Shown one piece after another: positions 24,439 through 32,299 of a DNA stretch of 64,000 bases. The DNA comes from Streptomyces sp. NP160 (GTDB taxonomy: Bacteria; Actinomycetota; Actinomycetes; Actinomycetales; Quadrisphaeraceae). Within the stretch, counting starts at the first letter, position 1. The number at the start of each line of letters is the position of its first letter. Where the stretch lies: NCBI RefSeq assembly GCF_006335115.1, contig NZ_VDMJ01000002.1:93765-157764 (forward strand), written 5' to 3'. A program made the position numbers and the translations under genes. Below the pieces are notes generated by a model. The model was not told the DNA's origin. It saw only the letters and a list, made by a program, of their open reading frames with translations, and ran no database searches.

Positions 24439-25247
24439 GCCTCCCCCCTGACGGCCTCCCGCAGGACGACGACGCCGCTGGGCCGCGCGCGCACGGGTCG
24501 AACCGCTCCCCGGTGGTGGTGGCGCTGGCGGTCTTCGCCGCCGTGGCGCTGGTCGCGGCGGGCGTGCTCGGAGTGCTGCTGGTGAACAGCGCCGGCCCGA
24601 CCGGGACGTCGGCCAGCGCCGTCGCCGCGCCGTCGGACACGTCCGTGGAGGCGGGCTTCGCCCGCGACATGCAGGCGCACCACCGGCAGGCAGTGACGAT
24701 GTCGCTGTCCGTGCTGGGCGCCACCGACGACGCCGAGGTGCGCCAGCTGGCCACCGACATCATGCTCACCCAGCAGCAGCAGGCCGGGCAGATGCACGGC
24801 TGGCTGGAGCTGTGGGGGCTGCCGCAGACGGGGTCGCAGCCGGTGATGGCCTGGATGGGGCACGACGCGTCCGGGGACGGCGGGCACGCCGGTCACGACA
24901 TGAGCTCGATGGACGGCATGGACGGCATGGACGGCATGGACGGCATGGACGGCACGGGCTCGGGCGCCGGGGTCAGCGGTGTCGACGCGATGCCCGGCAT
25001 GGCCACCGCCGAGCAGCTCGCCCAGCTGCAGGCGGCGCAGGGCACCGACGCCGAGCGGCTCTACCTGCAGCTGATGATCCCCCACCACGAGGCCGGGGTG
25101 GAGATGGCCCGGGCCGCGCTGCAGCTGCTGCCCGAGACCGACACCGCTGAGCGCGAGCTGGCGCAGGCGGTCGTGTCGTCGCAGACGAGCGAGCTCGCGG
25201 TGCTGCACAGCCTGCTCGACGCCCGCGGCGGCCCGCTGCCCGGCTGA
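24435..25247 (+). CDS. DUF305 protein with Met-rich linker
   Basis: 270 residues. Signal/anchor helix at about 26-50, then a ferritin-like DUF305 domain split in two helical pairs carrying the family's HH motifs (MQAHHRQAVTMS near 79; MIPHHEAGVEMA near 215). Between them lies a His/Met-rich linker with five perfect MDG repeats (GHDMSS followed by MDG x5). Such linkers usually bind copper or silver, so a role in metal handling outside the membrane is likely but not shown. GTG start overlapping the DUF3105 stop. Confidence 0.85.
   Translation: MSLPPDGLPQDDDAAGPRAHGSNRSPVVVALAVFAAVALVAAGVLGVLLVNSAGPTGTSASAVAAPSDTSVEAGFARDMQAHHRQAVTMSLSVLGATDDAEVRQLATDIMLTQQQQAGQMHGWLELWGLPQTGSQPVMAWMGHDASGDGGHAGHDMSSMDGMDGMDGMDGMDGTGSGAGVSGVDAMPGMATAEQLAQLQAAQGTDAERLYLQLMIPHHEAGVEMARAALQLLPETDTAERELAQAVVSSQTSELAVLHSLLDARGGPLPG
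24909..24953 (+). repeat. Five exact 9-bp repeats encoding Met-Asp-Gly
   Basis: ATGGACGGC is repeated five times without change inside the DUF305 gene. Exact codon identity suggests recent slippage expansion, so the number of MDG units may vary between strains. Confidence 0.9.
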
Positions 25248-25315
25248 GGGCACGTCCTGTGGTCGTCGCCGCTGGAGGTGGGTGCGGCGGGCTCGTGCGG
25301 TGGCAGGCTGCTGGG

Positions 25316-25858
25316 GTGGTCTCTCCGCAGGCGCTCAGCGAGGTGGACCGCCGGTGCGTGGCGGCGTGGGCGGCCGGGTGCGCCGAGCGCGTGCTGCCCC
25401 TCTTCGAGGCCGAGGCCCCCGACGACGACCGCCCGCGCGACGGCGTCGCCCGGACCCGGGCGTACAGCCGGGGCGAGCTCGACACCGCGGGGGAGATCAG
25501 GCGCCGGTTCGAGGCGGGACGCGCCGCGAGCGCCGTCCGGTCTCCGGCCGCGAAGGCAGCGGCGCACGCCGCGGGGCAGACCAGCGGTGTCGCGCACATG
25601 GGGGCGCACGCGCTGGGCGCGGCTGCGTACGCCGCGAAGGCGGTGTCGCTGGCCGCTCCCGCTGAGGAGCGAACAGGGGCGCTCGCGCTGGAGGTCGCCG
25701 CGCAGGTGGCCCTTCTCACGCCCGAGGTGCGGGCCGCGCTGCGGCAGCTGCCCGCGCTCGGCGAGGACTCCGCCGGTCCGCTCGGGCCGGGACTGCTGAG
25801 CTCGGGCGTGCTCGCCGAGGTGGTCCGAGCCCTGCAGGTGGAGGTCGCCACCGGCTGA
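25316..25858 (+). CDS. Imm5-like putative immunity protein
   Basis: 180 residues from the GTG at 25316. All-helical protein resembling the Imm-5-like immunity family: LSEVDRRCVAAWAAGCAERVLPLFE at the start, DDRPRDGVARTRAYSRGE, then an Ala-rich region with AAHAAGQTSGVAHMGAHALGAAAYAAKAV. In polymorphic toxin systems such proteins neutralise a toxin, but no toxin gene is adjacent, so it may be an orphan or serve another role. CAGGCT lies six bases before the GTG with no Shine-Dalgarno, suggesting a leaderless mRNA. Confidence 0.7.
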   Translation: MVSPQALSEVDRRCVAAWAAGCAERVLPLFEAEAPDDDRPRDGVARTRAYSRGELDTAGEIRRRFEAGRAASAVRSPAAKAAAHAAGQTSGVAHMGAHALGAAAYAAKAVSLAAPAEERTGALALEVAAQVALLTPEVRAALRQLPALGEDSAGPLGPGLLSSGVLAEVVRALQVEVATG

Positions 25859-25882
25859 GCGCGGCCGTCGCGCGTGCGCAGC

Positions 25883-25915
25883 CCAGGGGCGAGATCGGCC
25901 CGTTCACGCCCCTGG
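25883..25915 (+). terminator. Hairpin after the Imm5-like gene
   Basis: CCAGGGGCG (25883-25891) and CGCCCCTGG (25907-25915) are perfect 9-bp arms, 25 bases after the stop at 25858. A longer, imperfect pairing with 25970-25990 is also possible. Confidence 0.55.
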
Positions 25916-26035
25916 AGTGCGCATGCGCCGTCGCCCCACCCGCGAGCGTCCCGCCGTGGGGGCGCGAACGGCGCGGGCGCCCGATCGGCGGCTGCGGCGG
26001 TGTCCACCGCGATCTCCGTGGCGCAGACTCGTCCG

Positions 26036-26944
26036 GTGGCAGCTTCCCCGTCCTCCCCAGGCCCGCGCCGGCGGCGTGGGCTCGTCGTCGCCATCGCCGC
26101 CGCGGTGGCGGTGGTGCTCGTGGCAGCGGCGGCACTGGCCTACCGCGAGCTGCGGCAGCGCGGGGAGGACCGGGTCAGCGTCGGCGGTGTGCCGGTGGCC
26201 GGACCGCCGACGTCGTCGTCGCCCAGCGGCACCGCGGGCTGCGACGGCACGGCCCAGGGCGACCTGCGCTTCGACACCGAGATGACCGGCGCCGACGGCG
26301 AGGCGGTCCCGTACAGCGTGAGCCTGCCCGCCGACTACTACACCGCCTGCAAGAGCTACCCCGTGCTGTACGCGCTGCACGGGCGCGACCAGTCCAACGC
26401 CACCTTCCTGCCCGAGGCCGAGCGGCTGCGGGCGGCGGTGGAGGCGGGGGCGCTGCGCGACGTCGTCATCGTGACGCCGGACAGCAACAGGGACGGCCGG
26501 TGGGAGGGCGTGTACGACACGCACTTCATCGACGACCTCATCCCCCACGTCGAGTCGACGTACCGCGTGGAGCCCGGTGCGGCGCAGCGGCTGCTGGTCG
26601 GCTGGTCGATGGGCGGGCACGGGGCGTTCCGGTTCGGGGTGGAGCACCCCGACGGCTTCGCCGCGGTGTGGTCGGTGGACGGCGCGATGAGCCGCGACCC
26701 GCAGTCGTACCTGGAGTTCCTGCCCGGGGTGGAGGCGACGGCCCCTCAGATCCACCTCACCGGCGGCGACCTCAACGGTGACCGCGTGGAGGCCGTGGTG
26801 GACCTCTTCTCCCAGCAGGGCGTCGACTTCCCGTACGAGCGCGAGCCGCTGGGCCACGACTTCAGGCTCTTCGTCGAGGCCGACCAGCAGGCCGGCTGGG
26901 AGCAGCTGCGCTGGCTGGACTCCCAGCTGGGCCGTCAGCTCTGA
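26036..26944 (+). CDS. Membrane-anchored esterase (esterase D/mycolyltransferase-like)
   Basis: 302 residues from the GTG at 26036. Anchor helix at about 15-37, Ser/Pro linker, then an alpha/beta hydrolase of the putative-esterase family (PF00756 type): SYPVLYALHGRDQSN near 107, IVTPDSN near 145, nucleophile Ser191 in GWSMGGHGAFR, an acidic residue in GGDLNGD near 245 and the His in LGHDFRLF. These enzymes act on acyl esters outside the cell; the substrate is unknown. CAGACT six bases before the start suggests a leaderless mRNA. Confidence 0.82.
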   Translation: MAASPSSPGPRRRRGLVVAIAAAVAVVLVAAAALAYRELRQRGEDRVSVGGVPVAGPPTSSSPSGTAGCDGTAQGDLRFDTEMTGADGEAVPYSVSLPADYYTACKSYPVLYALHGRDQSNATFLPEAERLRAAVEAGALRDVVIVTPDSNRDGRWEGVYDTHFIDDLIPHVESTYRVEPGAAQRLLVGWSMGGHGAFRFGVEHPDGFAAVWSVDGAMSRDPQSYLEFLPGVEATAPQIHLTGGDLNGDRVEAVVDLFSQQGVDFPYEREPLGHDFRLFVEADQQAGWEQLRWLDSQLGRQL

Positions 26945-26947
26945 GGT

Positions 26948-28081
26948 TCACGCCTGGCGCGCGGGGCGGGCGACCAGCAGGACGACGACGACGCCCGCCA
27001 CCGCGAGCACCCCGTACCCGGCGCTGATCTGCACCAGCGTCAAGGTCTCCGTGAGGCGGCCCGCCACGAGGCTCGGCACGGCGGCGCAGGTGTAGCTGGC
27101 CAGGAACACCGTGGACAGCACGCCGGCGCGGTCGGCGGGACCGGTGCGGGCCAGCAGCGCCCGCATGCCGCCGGTCTGCGCCGCGCCCTGGGCGACGCCC
27201 GCGGCCAGGCTGGCGGCGAGGAACGGGCCGGTGGCCGCGGCGGCGAGCGCGGTGAGGATCCCGGCCACGCACAGGAGGTAGACCAGCGCGCCCCAGCGCA
27301 GCGCGAGGTCGGCGCGGAAGCGGGCTGACAGCGGGCCGCCCACCACGGCCAGCACGGTGAAGGACGCGAAGACGGCGGCGGCCAGCAGCGCGGTGCTGGA
27401 GCCGAGCTGCTCCTCGGCGATGGTCGGGCCGAACGCCTGGTAGAAGCCGCCGAGCGACCAGGTGGCGAGGATGAAGCCGACCACCGCCCCCAGCTGCCGG
27501 CCCGCCCCCGCGGGGACGGTGATGCGCGGGCGCAGCGAGCCCAGCGCCGCGCGGAGCGAGGTGGGCGCTGACGTCTCCGGTCCGAGCGCCACGCCGACGG
27601 CCACCACCACGAGCAGCGCCAGCACGGTGCTGTAGCTGAGCAGGTGCGGGGCGGGGGCGGTGTCGACGAGCACCCCCGTCAGCAGCGCGCCCAGCGGGAT
27701 GCCGAGCGTCGGCGCGGCGCTCGTCACCACGGCCGCCAGCCACCGGCGGCGCTCCGGAGCGGTGTCGACGACGAGCGCTCCGAGGGCGCTGGACGCCAGC
27801 CCGGTGGCCAGGCCCTGCAGGAGCCGCCCCACCGCCAGCGGCGCCACCCCGTCGACCCCGAGCAGGACGACGAGGCCCAGCGCGGTGCTGACCAGCGCCG
27901 CCACGCCGACGCTCCTGCGGCCGAGGTGGTCGGACAGCCGGCCGAGCACCAGCAGGGACACCGCCGCCGCGGCGAGGTAGGCGGCGGTGACCACCGTGAG
28001 GTCGGCCGTGGTCAGCCCGTCCTCGGCGCGGTAGAGGTTGTAGAGCGGGATCGGGGTGCCCGCGGAGACGAAGCTGAGCAC
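26948..28081 (-). CDS. MFS transporter (12 helices, drug/arabinose efflux type)
   Basis: 377 residues as drawn, about 12 membrane helices. MFS motif A is LGRLSDHLGRRSVGVAALV near 60, and the helix-4 region reads GRLLQGLATGLASSALGALVVD. The annotated GTG (28081) cuts the first helix; the frame stays open upstream to a CTG at 28135 with a plausible TTRPRPAGFAVASAAL prefix, so the real N-terminus may be up to 18 residues longer. Likely an exporter of small molecules, substrate not predictable. Convergent with the esterase; only 3 bases separate the stops. Confidence 0.82.
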   Translation of the reverse strand: MLSFVSAGTPIPLYNLYRAEDGLTTADLTVVTAAYLAAAAVSLLVLGRLSDHLGRRSVGVAALVSTALGLVVLLGVDGVAPLAVGRLLQGLATGLASSALGALVVDTAPERRRWLAAVVTSAAPTLGIPLGALLTGVLVDTAPAPHLLSYSTVLALLVVVAVGVALGPETSAPTSLRAALGSLRPRITVPAGAGRQLGAVVGFILATWSLGGFYQAFGPTIAEEQLGSSTALLAAAVFASFTVLAVVGGPLSARFRADLALRWGALVYLLCVAGILTALAAAATGPFLAASLAAGVAQGAAQTGGMRALLARTGPADRAGVLSTVFLASYTCAAVPSLVAGRLTETLTLVQISAGYGVLAVAGVVVVLLVARPARQA

Positions 28082-28216
28082 GAGCGCCGCTGAGGCGACG
28101 GCGAAGCCTGCTGGGCGCGGGCGGGTGGTGTTCAGCGGTGGTCCCCGAGGTCGCGGTGGCGGGACCAGCAGCCTCGCACCCCCGCAGCTCCCCCGCCCGC
28201 GGTCAGGGGCCTCAGC

Positions 28217-28249
28217 GACCTGGCGGTGCGGCCAGACCTGGCGGTGCGG
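28217..28249. repeat. 15-bp direct repeat downstream of the small membrane protein gene
   Basis: GACCTGGCGGTGCGG occurs at 28217-28231 and 28235-28249 with CCA between. No other element is seen between 28136 and 28252. Possibly slippage; function unknown. Confidence 0.6.
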
Positions 28250-28252
28250 CGG

Positions 28253-28612
28253 TCACGGGCGGCGTGGGCGAGACGCGACGAGGAGCGCGAGGCCGATGGC
28301 CAGGTAGAGGCTCCCGAAGACCCAGCCGAGCGCGGCGAGCATCCCCGGGTCCACCACGCTCCCGGCGAGGACCACCGCCCCCAGCACCGCCACGGCGGCG
28401 AAGGCCCAGCGGTGCCCGAGGCCCACGCACACGGCCACTCCCAGGACGACGACGTGCGCGGCGACCCACACCGGACGCATGCCGAACGACCCGACCACCA
28501 GGGCCAGGACGGTCCACAGCACGGGGAGGGCCACCGTGCCGGCGGCGGTCCAGCGCCACCCTCCGCGCGGACGCCGCGCCGACACCGGCTTCGCATGATC
28601 CACAGCGGTCAT
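28253..28612 (-). CDS. Small four-helix membrane protein, unknown function
   Basis: 119 residues. After a basic N-terminus (MTAVDHAKPVSARRPRGG) come four hydrophobic helices (about 22-42, 47-66, 68-88, 92-114) and a basic tail SRPRRP. No family recognised. The ATG at 28612 faces the ECF sigma gene (start 28743), with 130 bases between them. Divergent position could mean it is a target of that sigma factor, but there is no direct sign of this. Confidence 0.65.
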   Translation of the reverse strand: MTAVDHAKPVSARRPRGGWRWTAAGTVALPVLWTVLALVVGSFGMRPVWVAAHVVVLGVAVCVGLGHRWAFAAVAVLGAVVLAGSVVDPGMLAALGWVFGSLYLAIGLALLVASRPRRP

Positions 28613-28673
28613 GGCTGAGGGTGGCGCACCGCAGCGGTCCCGCGCCAGCGCGCCGCGCCAGCCGTCGTCGTCG

Positions 28674-28703
28674 TGCAACCTCAGGAGGGGTGCGGCGCGT
28701 ACT
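28674..28703 (+). promoter_or_regulatory. Putative ECF-type promoter of the sigma gene
   Basis: TGCAACC (28674-28680) and CGTACT (28698-28703) with 17 bases between resemble the -35 CAACC and -10 CGT elements used by several actinobacterial ECF factors. Predicted start about 28710, 33 bases before the GTG. Suggests autoregulation. Confidence 0.4.
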
Positions 28704-28742
28704 CCTGCTGTGACGCTGCTGCACGGAGTCCGAGGAGGTGCT

Positions 28743-29264
28743 GTGGCCGGCGAGCTGGAGGCGTCCTTCGACGCGTTCGCCACCGCCGCTGCACCCCGCC
28801 TGCGGCGCCTGGCGCGGACGTGGTGCCGTGACGCGCACCGCGCCGACGACCTCGTCCAGGAGGCGCTCGAGCGCCTGTGGTCGGCGTGGCCGCGGGTGCG
28901 CGCCGACGGCAACCCGGCCGCCTACGCCCGCACCACGCTGGTGCGGGTGCTCGTCTCGGACGCCCGGAGGCCGTGGCGGCGCCTGGAGGTGGTGCAGGAC
29001 CTGCTGCCCGACCGCTCGCCGCCGGGTCCTCCCGTGAGCGAGGGGGAGGACGGCCGCGTGCTGGAGGCCGTGCGGTCCCTGCCGCCCCGACAGCGAGCGG
29101 TGGTCCTGCTGCGCTACGCCGAGGACCAGTCCGTCGCCCAGGTCGCCGAGGCCCTCGGCTGCAGCGAGGGCACCGTCAAGAGCCAGGCCTCCCGCGCGCT
29201 CGGCACGCTGCGGGCCCGCCTCGGCGCCACCCGTCCCACGAGCAGCGAGGAGGCGGTCCTGTGA
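28743..29264 (+). CDS. ECF sigma factor (SigE-like, sigma-70 family)
   Basis: 173 residues. Sigma-2 region (about 8-75: FDAFATAAAPRLRRLARTWCRDAHRADDLVQEALERLW) and sigma-4 region (about 105-160: LEAVRSLPPRQRAVVLLRYAEDQSVAQVAEALGCSEGTVKSQASRAL). Normal ECF length with no extra domain. GTG start with AGGAGG eight bases upstream, which rules out longer versions. Translationally coupled to the next gene, a membrane protein that is a candidate anti-sigma factor. Confidence 0.92.
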   Translation: MAGELEASFDAFATAAAPRLRRLARTWCRDAHRADDLVQEALERLWSAWPRVRADGNPAAYARTTLVRVLVSDARRPWRRLEVVQDLLPDRSPPGPPVSEGEDGRVLEAVRSLPPRQRAVVLLRYAEDQSVAQVAEALGCSEGTVKSQASRALGTLRARLGATRPTSSEEAVL

Positions 29265-30352
29265 CCACCGACGACCACGTCCCGCCCGACCAGCCCGTCC
29301 AGGACCTCGACGGCGACGACGACGACGGGCGGGGCACCGGCTCGCGCGCGGCTGCGCCGTCGTCGTCCTTCGAGGCGGGGCTGCAGGCGGCGCTGCAGGG
29401 CGTGGACGGCGAGACCGGGGCCCGTCCGCTCGACCTGGAGGCCGTGCGGCGCCGTGGGGCGCGGCGCCGGCCCGCGCGCGTGCCGAGCTCGCCGCGGGTG
29501 CCCGTGCTGGCCGGCGTCATCGCCGCGGCGTGCGCCGCGGGGATCGTCGCGGTGACGGTGAGCGCGCTGCCGCCGGCCCAGCAGGTCGGTGGCCCATCCC
29601 TCGGGGGCGTGCAGCCGACGGCCGCGCCGACTCCCACGGCAGAACCCACTCCCACGGCAGGGCCGCCGCCGGCGGAGCCCACCGACAGCGCCACGCCCGT
29701 CCCGACCAGCACGGCCGCACTGGGCACGGACCCGGGACGACCGGCGCCGACCGTCGTGCCGCTGGCACCGGGCGAGACCTTCCCGGCGCGCGACACCCCG
29801 GGGTGGAACGCCTTCGCGGTGGCCTACGAGATCCCCGACGTCGCCACGGCGGCCGCGACCTCCGCGGCGCTGCCCGCCGGGGTACGGCTGGGCATGGACC
29901 TCGGGCAGTACCGGCTCGAGCCGACGGTCCCCGGGCAGGCCTGCGGGTCCGACGACGACGCGGTCGCCGGACGGCAGTGGAGCTGGGCGGAGGACCCGCA
30001 GTCGAACGACGTCGACCAGGTGAGCGTCGACCTGGTGGTCACCGGGTGGCCGACCGGCAGCGGCGCCCGCGCGTTCCGGGACGCGGTGGACGACACAGGC
30101 GCCTGCCGGTGGACGAGCGACCCCATCTCTCCGGCGGCGGTGAGCGTGACCGGTGCGGACGACGCCTGGGTCGCCTCCTTCGCTGACAACGGCCTGGACC
30201 TCACCCGCGGCGCTGCGCGGGTCGGAGACCTGGTGGTGGGCGTGGAGGTGTGGAACCCGCCCAGCGGCAGCACAGGGGAGGTGCAGCGGCTCCTGGCCGC
30301 CGTCACCGCGGAGCTGGCAGCCTCCGGCCTGCCCGCCGCCGCCAACCGCTGA
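29261..30352 (+). CDS. Membrane-anchored extracytoplasmic protein, possible anti-sigma partner
   Basis: 363 residues. Acidic N-terminal segment (1-60), one membrane helix (about 80-102), a Pro/Thr-rich linker (about 115-175) and an extracytoplasmic domain (about 180-360) with two or three cysteines (ACGSDDD, GACRWTSD). No zinc anti-sigma HxxxCxxC motif in the N-terminus, so an anti-sigma role is inferred only from its position: GTG overlapping the sigma stop (GTGA). The outer domain family is not recognised. Confidence 0.78.
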   Translation: MTTDDHVPPDQPVQDLDGDDDDGRGTGSRAAAPSSSFEAGLQAALQGVDGETGARPLDLEAVRRRGARRRPARVPSSPRVPVLAGVIAAACAAGIVAVTVSALPPAQQVGGPSLGGVQPTAAPTPTAEPTPTAGPPPAEPTDSATPVPTSTAALGTDPGRPAPTVVPLAPGETFPARDTPGWNAFAVAYEIPDVATAAATSAALPAGVRLGMDLGQYRLEPTVPGQACGSDDDAVAGRQWSWAEDPQSNDVDQVSVDLVVTGWPTGSGARAFRDAVDDTGACRWTSDPISPAAVSVTGADDAWVASFADNGLDLTRGAARVGDLVVGVEVWNPPSGSTGEVQRLLAAVTAELAASGLPAAANR

Positions 30353-30368
30353 GCCCCCCGGCGGTCCT

Positions 30369-30411
30369 GCAGAAGACCCGCGTCCGGGCGCTACCGGTGC
30401 GGGTCTCCTGC
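30369..30411. terminator. Hairpin after the sigma/partner operon
   Basis: GCAGAAGACCCGC (30369-30381) pairs with GCGGGTCTCCTGC (30399-30411), 12 of 13 bp, loop of 17 bases. It begins 17 bases after the stop codon at 30352. Confidence 0.6.
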
Positions 30412-30455
30412 ATGATCGACAGCACTGGTGCCCAGCGCCCGGCAGACTCCTGCGC

Positions 30456-30953
30456 GTGGTCGTCCTGCGCACGCAGCTCCTCGAAGACCTGCCGCTGCTC
30501 AACGGCGGCGCGAGCCCCTTCGACGACTTCGGCCCGTCCCAGCCCCGGACCGTGCCCGCGGGGTGCGACCTCGAGGAGCACGGCGCGCTCACGGTCACCA
30601 CGGACGACGGCGAGGTCGCCGGTGAGGTGAGCTGGCACTGGCAGCCCCGGCGGTGGGGGCCGAACCTCGGCTCGAGCTGCCCGATGATCGGCATCTGGCT
30701 CCGCCCGTCGCACCGCAGCCGTGGGCTGGGCACCGTGGCGCAGCGGCAGCTGGTGGAGCTGCTCTTCGCGCACACCACGGCGCACCGGGTCGAGGCGCAC
30801 ACCGACGTGGAGAACCTCGCCGAGCAGCGCAGCCTCGAGAAGGCCGGTCTGCTGCGCGAGGGCGTCGTGCGCGGTGGGCAGTGGCGCGACGGCGGGTACC
30901 GCGACGGCGTCCTCTACGCGGTGCTGCGCACCGACCTGGCACCCGTCAGCTGA
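30456..30953 (+). CDS. GNAT-family N-acetyltransferase (RimJ/RimL-like)
   Basis: 165 residues. GNAT fold with the acetyl-CoA loop in LRPSHRSRGLGTVAQRQLVELLF and the RVEAHTDVENLAEQRSLEKAGLLREGVVRG segment typical of ribosomal-protein-type acetyltransferases. GTG start preceded at seven bases by CAGACT and no Shine-Dalgarno (likely leaderless). Its 3' end overlaps the convergent kinase gene by 8 bases. Substrate unknown. Confidence 0.85.
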   Translation: MVVLRTQLLEDLPLLNGGASPFDDFGPSQPRTVPAGCDLEEHGALTVTTDDGEVAGEVSWHWQPRRWGPNLGSSCPMIGIWLRPSHRSRGLGTVAQRQLVELLFAHTTAHRVEAHTDVENLAEQRSLEKAGLLREGVVRGGQWRDGGYRDGVLYAVLRTDLAPVS

Positions 30954-31848
30954 AGACGTCGAGGAGGCGGCGGCAGCGCGGCGGGTCCTCCGTGAGGCCG
31001 TGCCGCAGGCCCCACACGAGGTAGGACGCCGCTCGCACCAGCACCCAATCGCGGGCGCGCTCGCGCGGCACGTCCGCGACGTCGACGAAGCGGTCGAAGA
31101 GCGCCACCACCTCGCCGTCGTCGGCCTCGTCCAGGCGGCTCCAGAGCACCCGGCCGAGGTCGTGCTCGAGGTCCCCGCGCAGGAGCAGCGGGTCGACCAC
31201 GAGCCACGGCGCGCGGCGCGCGCGCAGCACCTGCTCGGGGTGGAGGTCACCGTCGACGGCGAGGTCGGGGCACGGCGCCGCGGCTCTGGCCCGTGCCGCG
31301 CGCATCACCGCGTCCAGCTGGACGCGCGAGACGGGACGGCGCAGCGCCTCCCCGTCGGTCTCGAAGGACGCGGCGAGCTCAGCGGCAGCTGAGGCGGTGC
31401 TCGGGACGTCGTCGACCAGGTCCGCCGGGACGGGCACCGCGAGCGCCACGGCCAGCTCCGCCAGCACCTCGACGGCGTGCACCAGCGGCACGTCGGCCAG
31501 CGTCGCACTGCCGTCCAGCCGTTCGAGCAGGAGGGCCCGGTGGTCGTCGTCGACGTCGTGGAGGAGCACCGCGCCGCGCCCGGCCCACAGCCGCAGCGCG
31601 CGAGCCGGGGTGGTGACGTCGTCGCCCGGCGGGGCGAGGCGCAGCGCCAGCGGCTCCTGCGGCCGGGACGCCGCGACGACGGGCACGACGAGCGCGTTGG
31701 AGCCGTGCCACGGCGATCCGTCGACCACGAGACCCAAGCGGCGGCACTGGTCGGTGACCAGACCGGGCAGCTCCTCCACCCAGGCCCGGCCGGCGCGGTC
31801 GTGCCGCCACCGTGGCGCGCGCGCGAACGCCTCCGGCACGTCGACCAC
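30946..31848 (-). CDS. APH(6)-like aminoglycoside/hydroxyurea phosphotransferase
   Basis: 300 residues. Kinase fold of the aminoglycoside/hydroxyurea resistance family: LALRLAPPGDDVTTPARALRLWAGRGAVLLHDVD (nucleotide lobe), ALLLERLDGSATL (hinge), catalytic loop DLAVDGDLHPEQVLRA and VVDPLLLRGDLEHDL (metal-binding Asp). The usual HGD is DGD here. Members phosphorylate streptomycin-type drugs or related small molecules. GTG start with TACCCT six bases upstream (leaderless). Divergent from the HTH-arr operon with a shared palindrome. Related to the gene at 41379-42329. Confidence 0.82.
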   Translation of the reverse strand: MVDVPEAFARAPRWRHDRAGRAWVEELPGLVTDQCRRLGLVVDGSPWHGSNALVVPVVAASRPQEPLALRLAPPGDDVTTPARALRLWAGRGAVLLHDVDDDHRALLLERLDGSATLADVPLVHAVEVLAELAVALAVPVPADLVDDVPSTASAAAELAASFETDGEALRRPVSRVQLDAVMRAARARAAAPCPDLAVDGDLHPEQVLRARRAPWLVVDPLLLRGDLEHDLGRVLWSRLDEADDGEVVALFDRFVDVADVPRERARDWVLVRAASYLVWGLRHGLTEDPPRCRRLLDVFS

Positions 31849-31866
31849 ACGACCAGGGTAGGGGCG

Positions 31867-31896
31867 TTGACGTCAGGGTGGCCTGACGGGCAGGCT
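31867..31896 (+). promoter_or_regulatory. Promoter of the HTH-arr operon
   Basis: TTGACG (31867-31872), 18 bases, CAGGCT (31891-31896), then seven bases to the ATG at 31904. The transcript would start at or next to the A of the ATG. Confidence 0.65.
31871..31888. promoter_or_regulatory. Palindromic operator shared by kinase and HTH-arr promoters
   Basis: CGTCAGG-GTGG-CCTGACG, perfect 7-bp arms. It sits between the -35 and -10 boxes of the HTH-arr promoter and about 11-28 bases upstream of the -10 box (TACCCT, 31860-31855) of the divergent kinase gene. A repressor here would block both. Confidence 0.7.
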
Positions 31897-31903
31897 GCTG
31901 GGC

Positions 31904-32299
31904 ATGAGCACCCCGGGCACCCTCGAGCGCGAGCACACGCTGCTCACCGCGGCCGCGCGCTACGACGCGCTGCGGCGCCAGGAGATCGCCGACTCCGCCG
32001 GCGTCGACACCGCCGTCGGGGACCCGAGCAGCGCCCTGGAGCTGCTGGCGCTCAGCGAGGTGCTGGTCCGCAAGGCCGGGTACGGCCGCCAGCTCACCAT
32101 CCGCACCGCGCGGGCCGCCGGAGCGAGCTGGGCGCAGATCGGGCAGGCGCTCGGCATCAGCAAGCAGTCGGCGTGGGAGGGCCACCAGCGCTGGATCGAC
32201 GAGCAGGTCCGCCAGCACGCCGCCGTCGACCACGAGGGCATGGACGACGACGAGGCCGCCGCCGCGCGCGAGCTCGCGGGGCGGAGCAGCGACCAGTGA
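31904..32299 (+). CDS. HTH protein preceding arr
   Basis: 131 residues. A helix-turn-helix at about 68-92 (ARAAGASWAQIGQALGISKQSAWEGHQRW) inside a helical protein; similar small HTH proteins are common in Actinobacteria. The first 60 residues form a helical part with no clear ligand domain. It overlaps arr by 4 bases (GTGA) and has a palindrome in its own promoter, so it is a good candidate for the repressor of the locus. The inducer is unknown. Confidence 0.78.
   Translation: MSTPGTLEREHTLLTAAARYDALRRQEIADSAGVDTAVGDPSSALELLALSEVLVRKAGYGRQLTIRTARAAGASWAQIGQALGISKQSAWEGHQRWIDEQVRQHAAVDHEGMDDDEAAAARELAGRSSDQ

Noticed and set aside
29261-30352. Classical zinc-binding anti-sigma factor
   Set aside because: No HxxxCxxC motif in the cytoplasmic part; kept only as a possible partner of the sigma factor.
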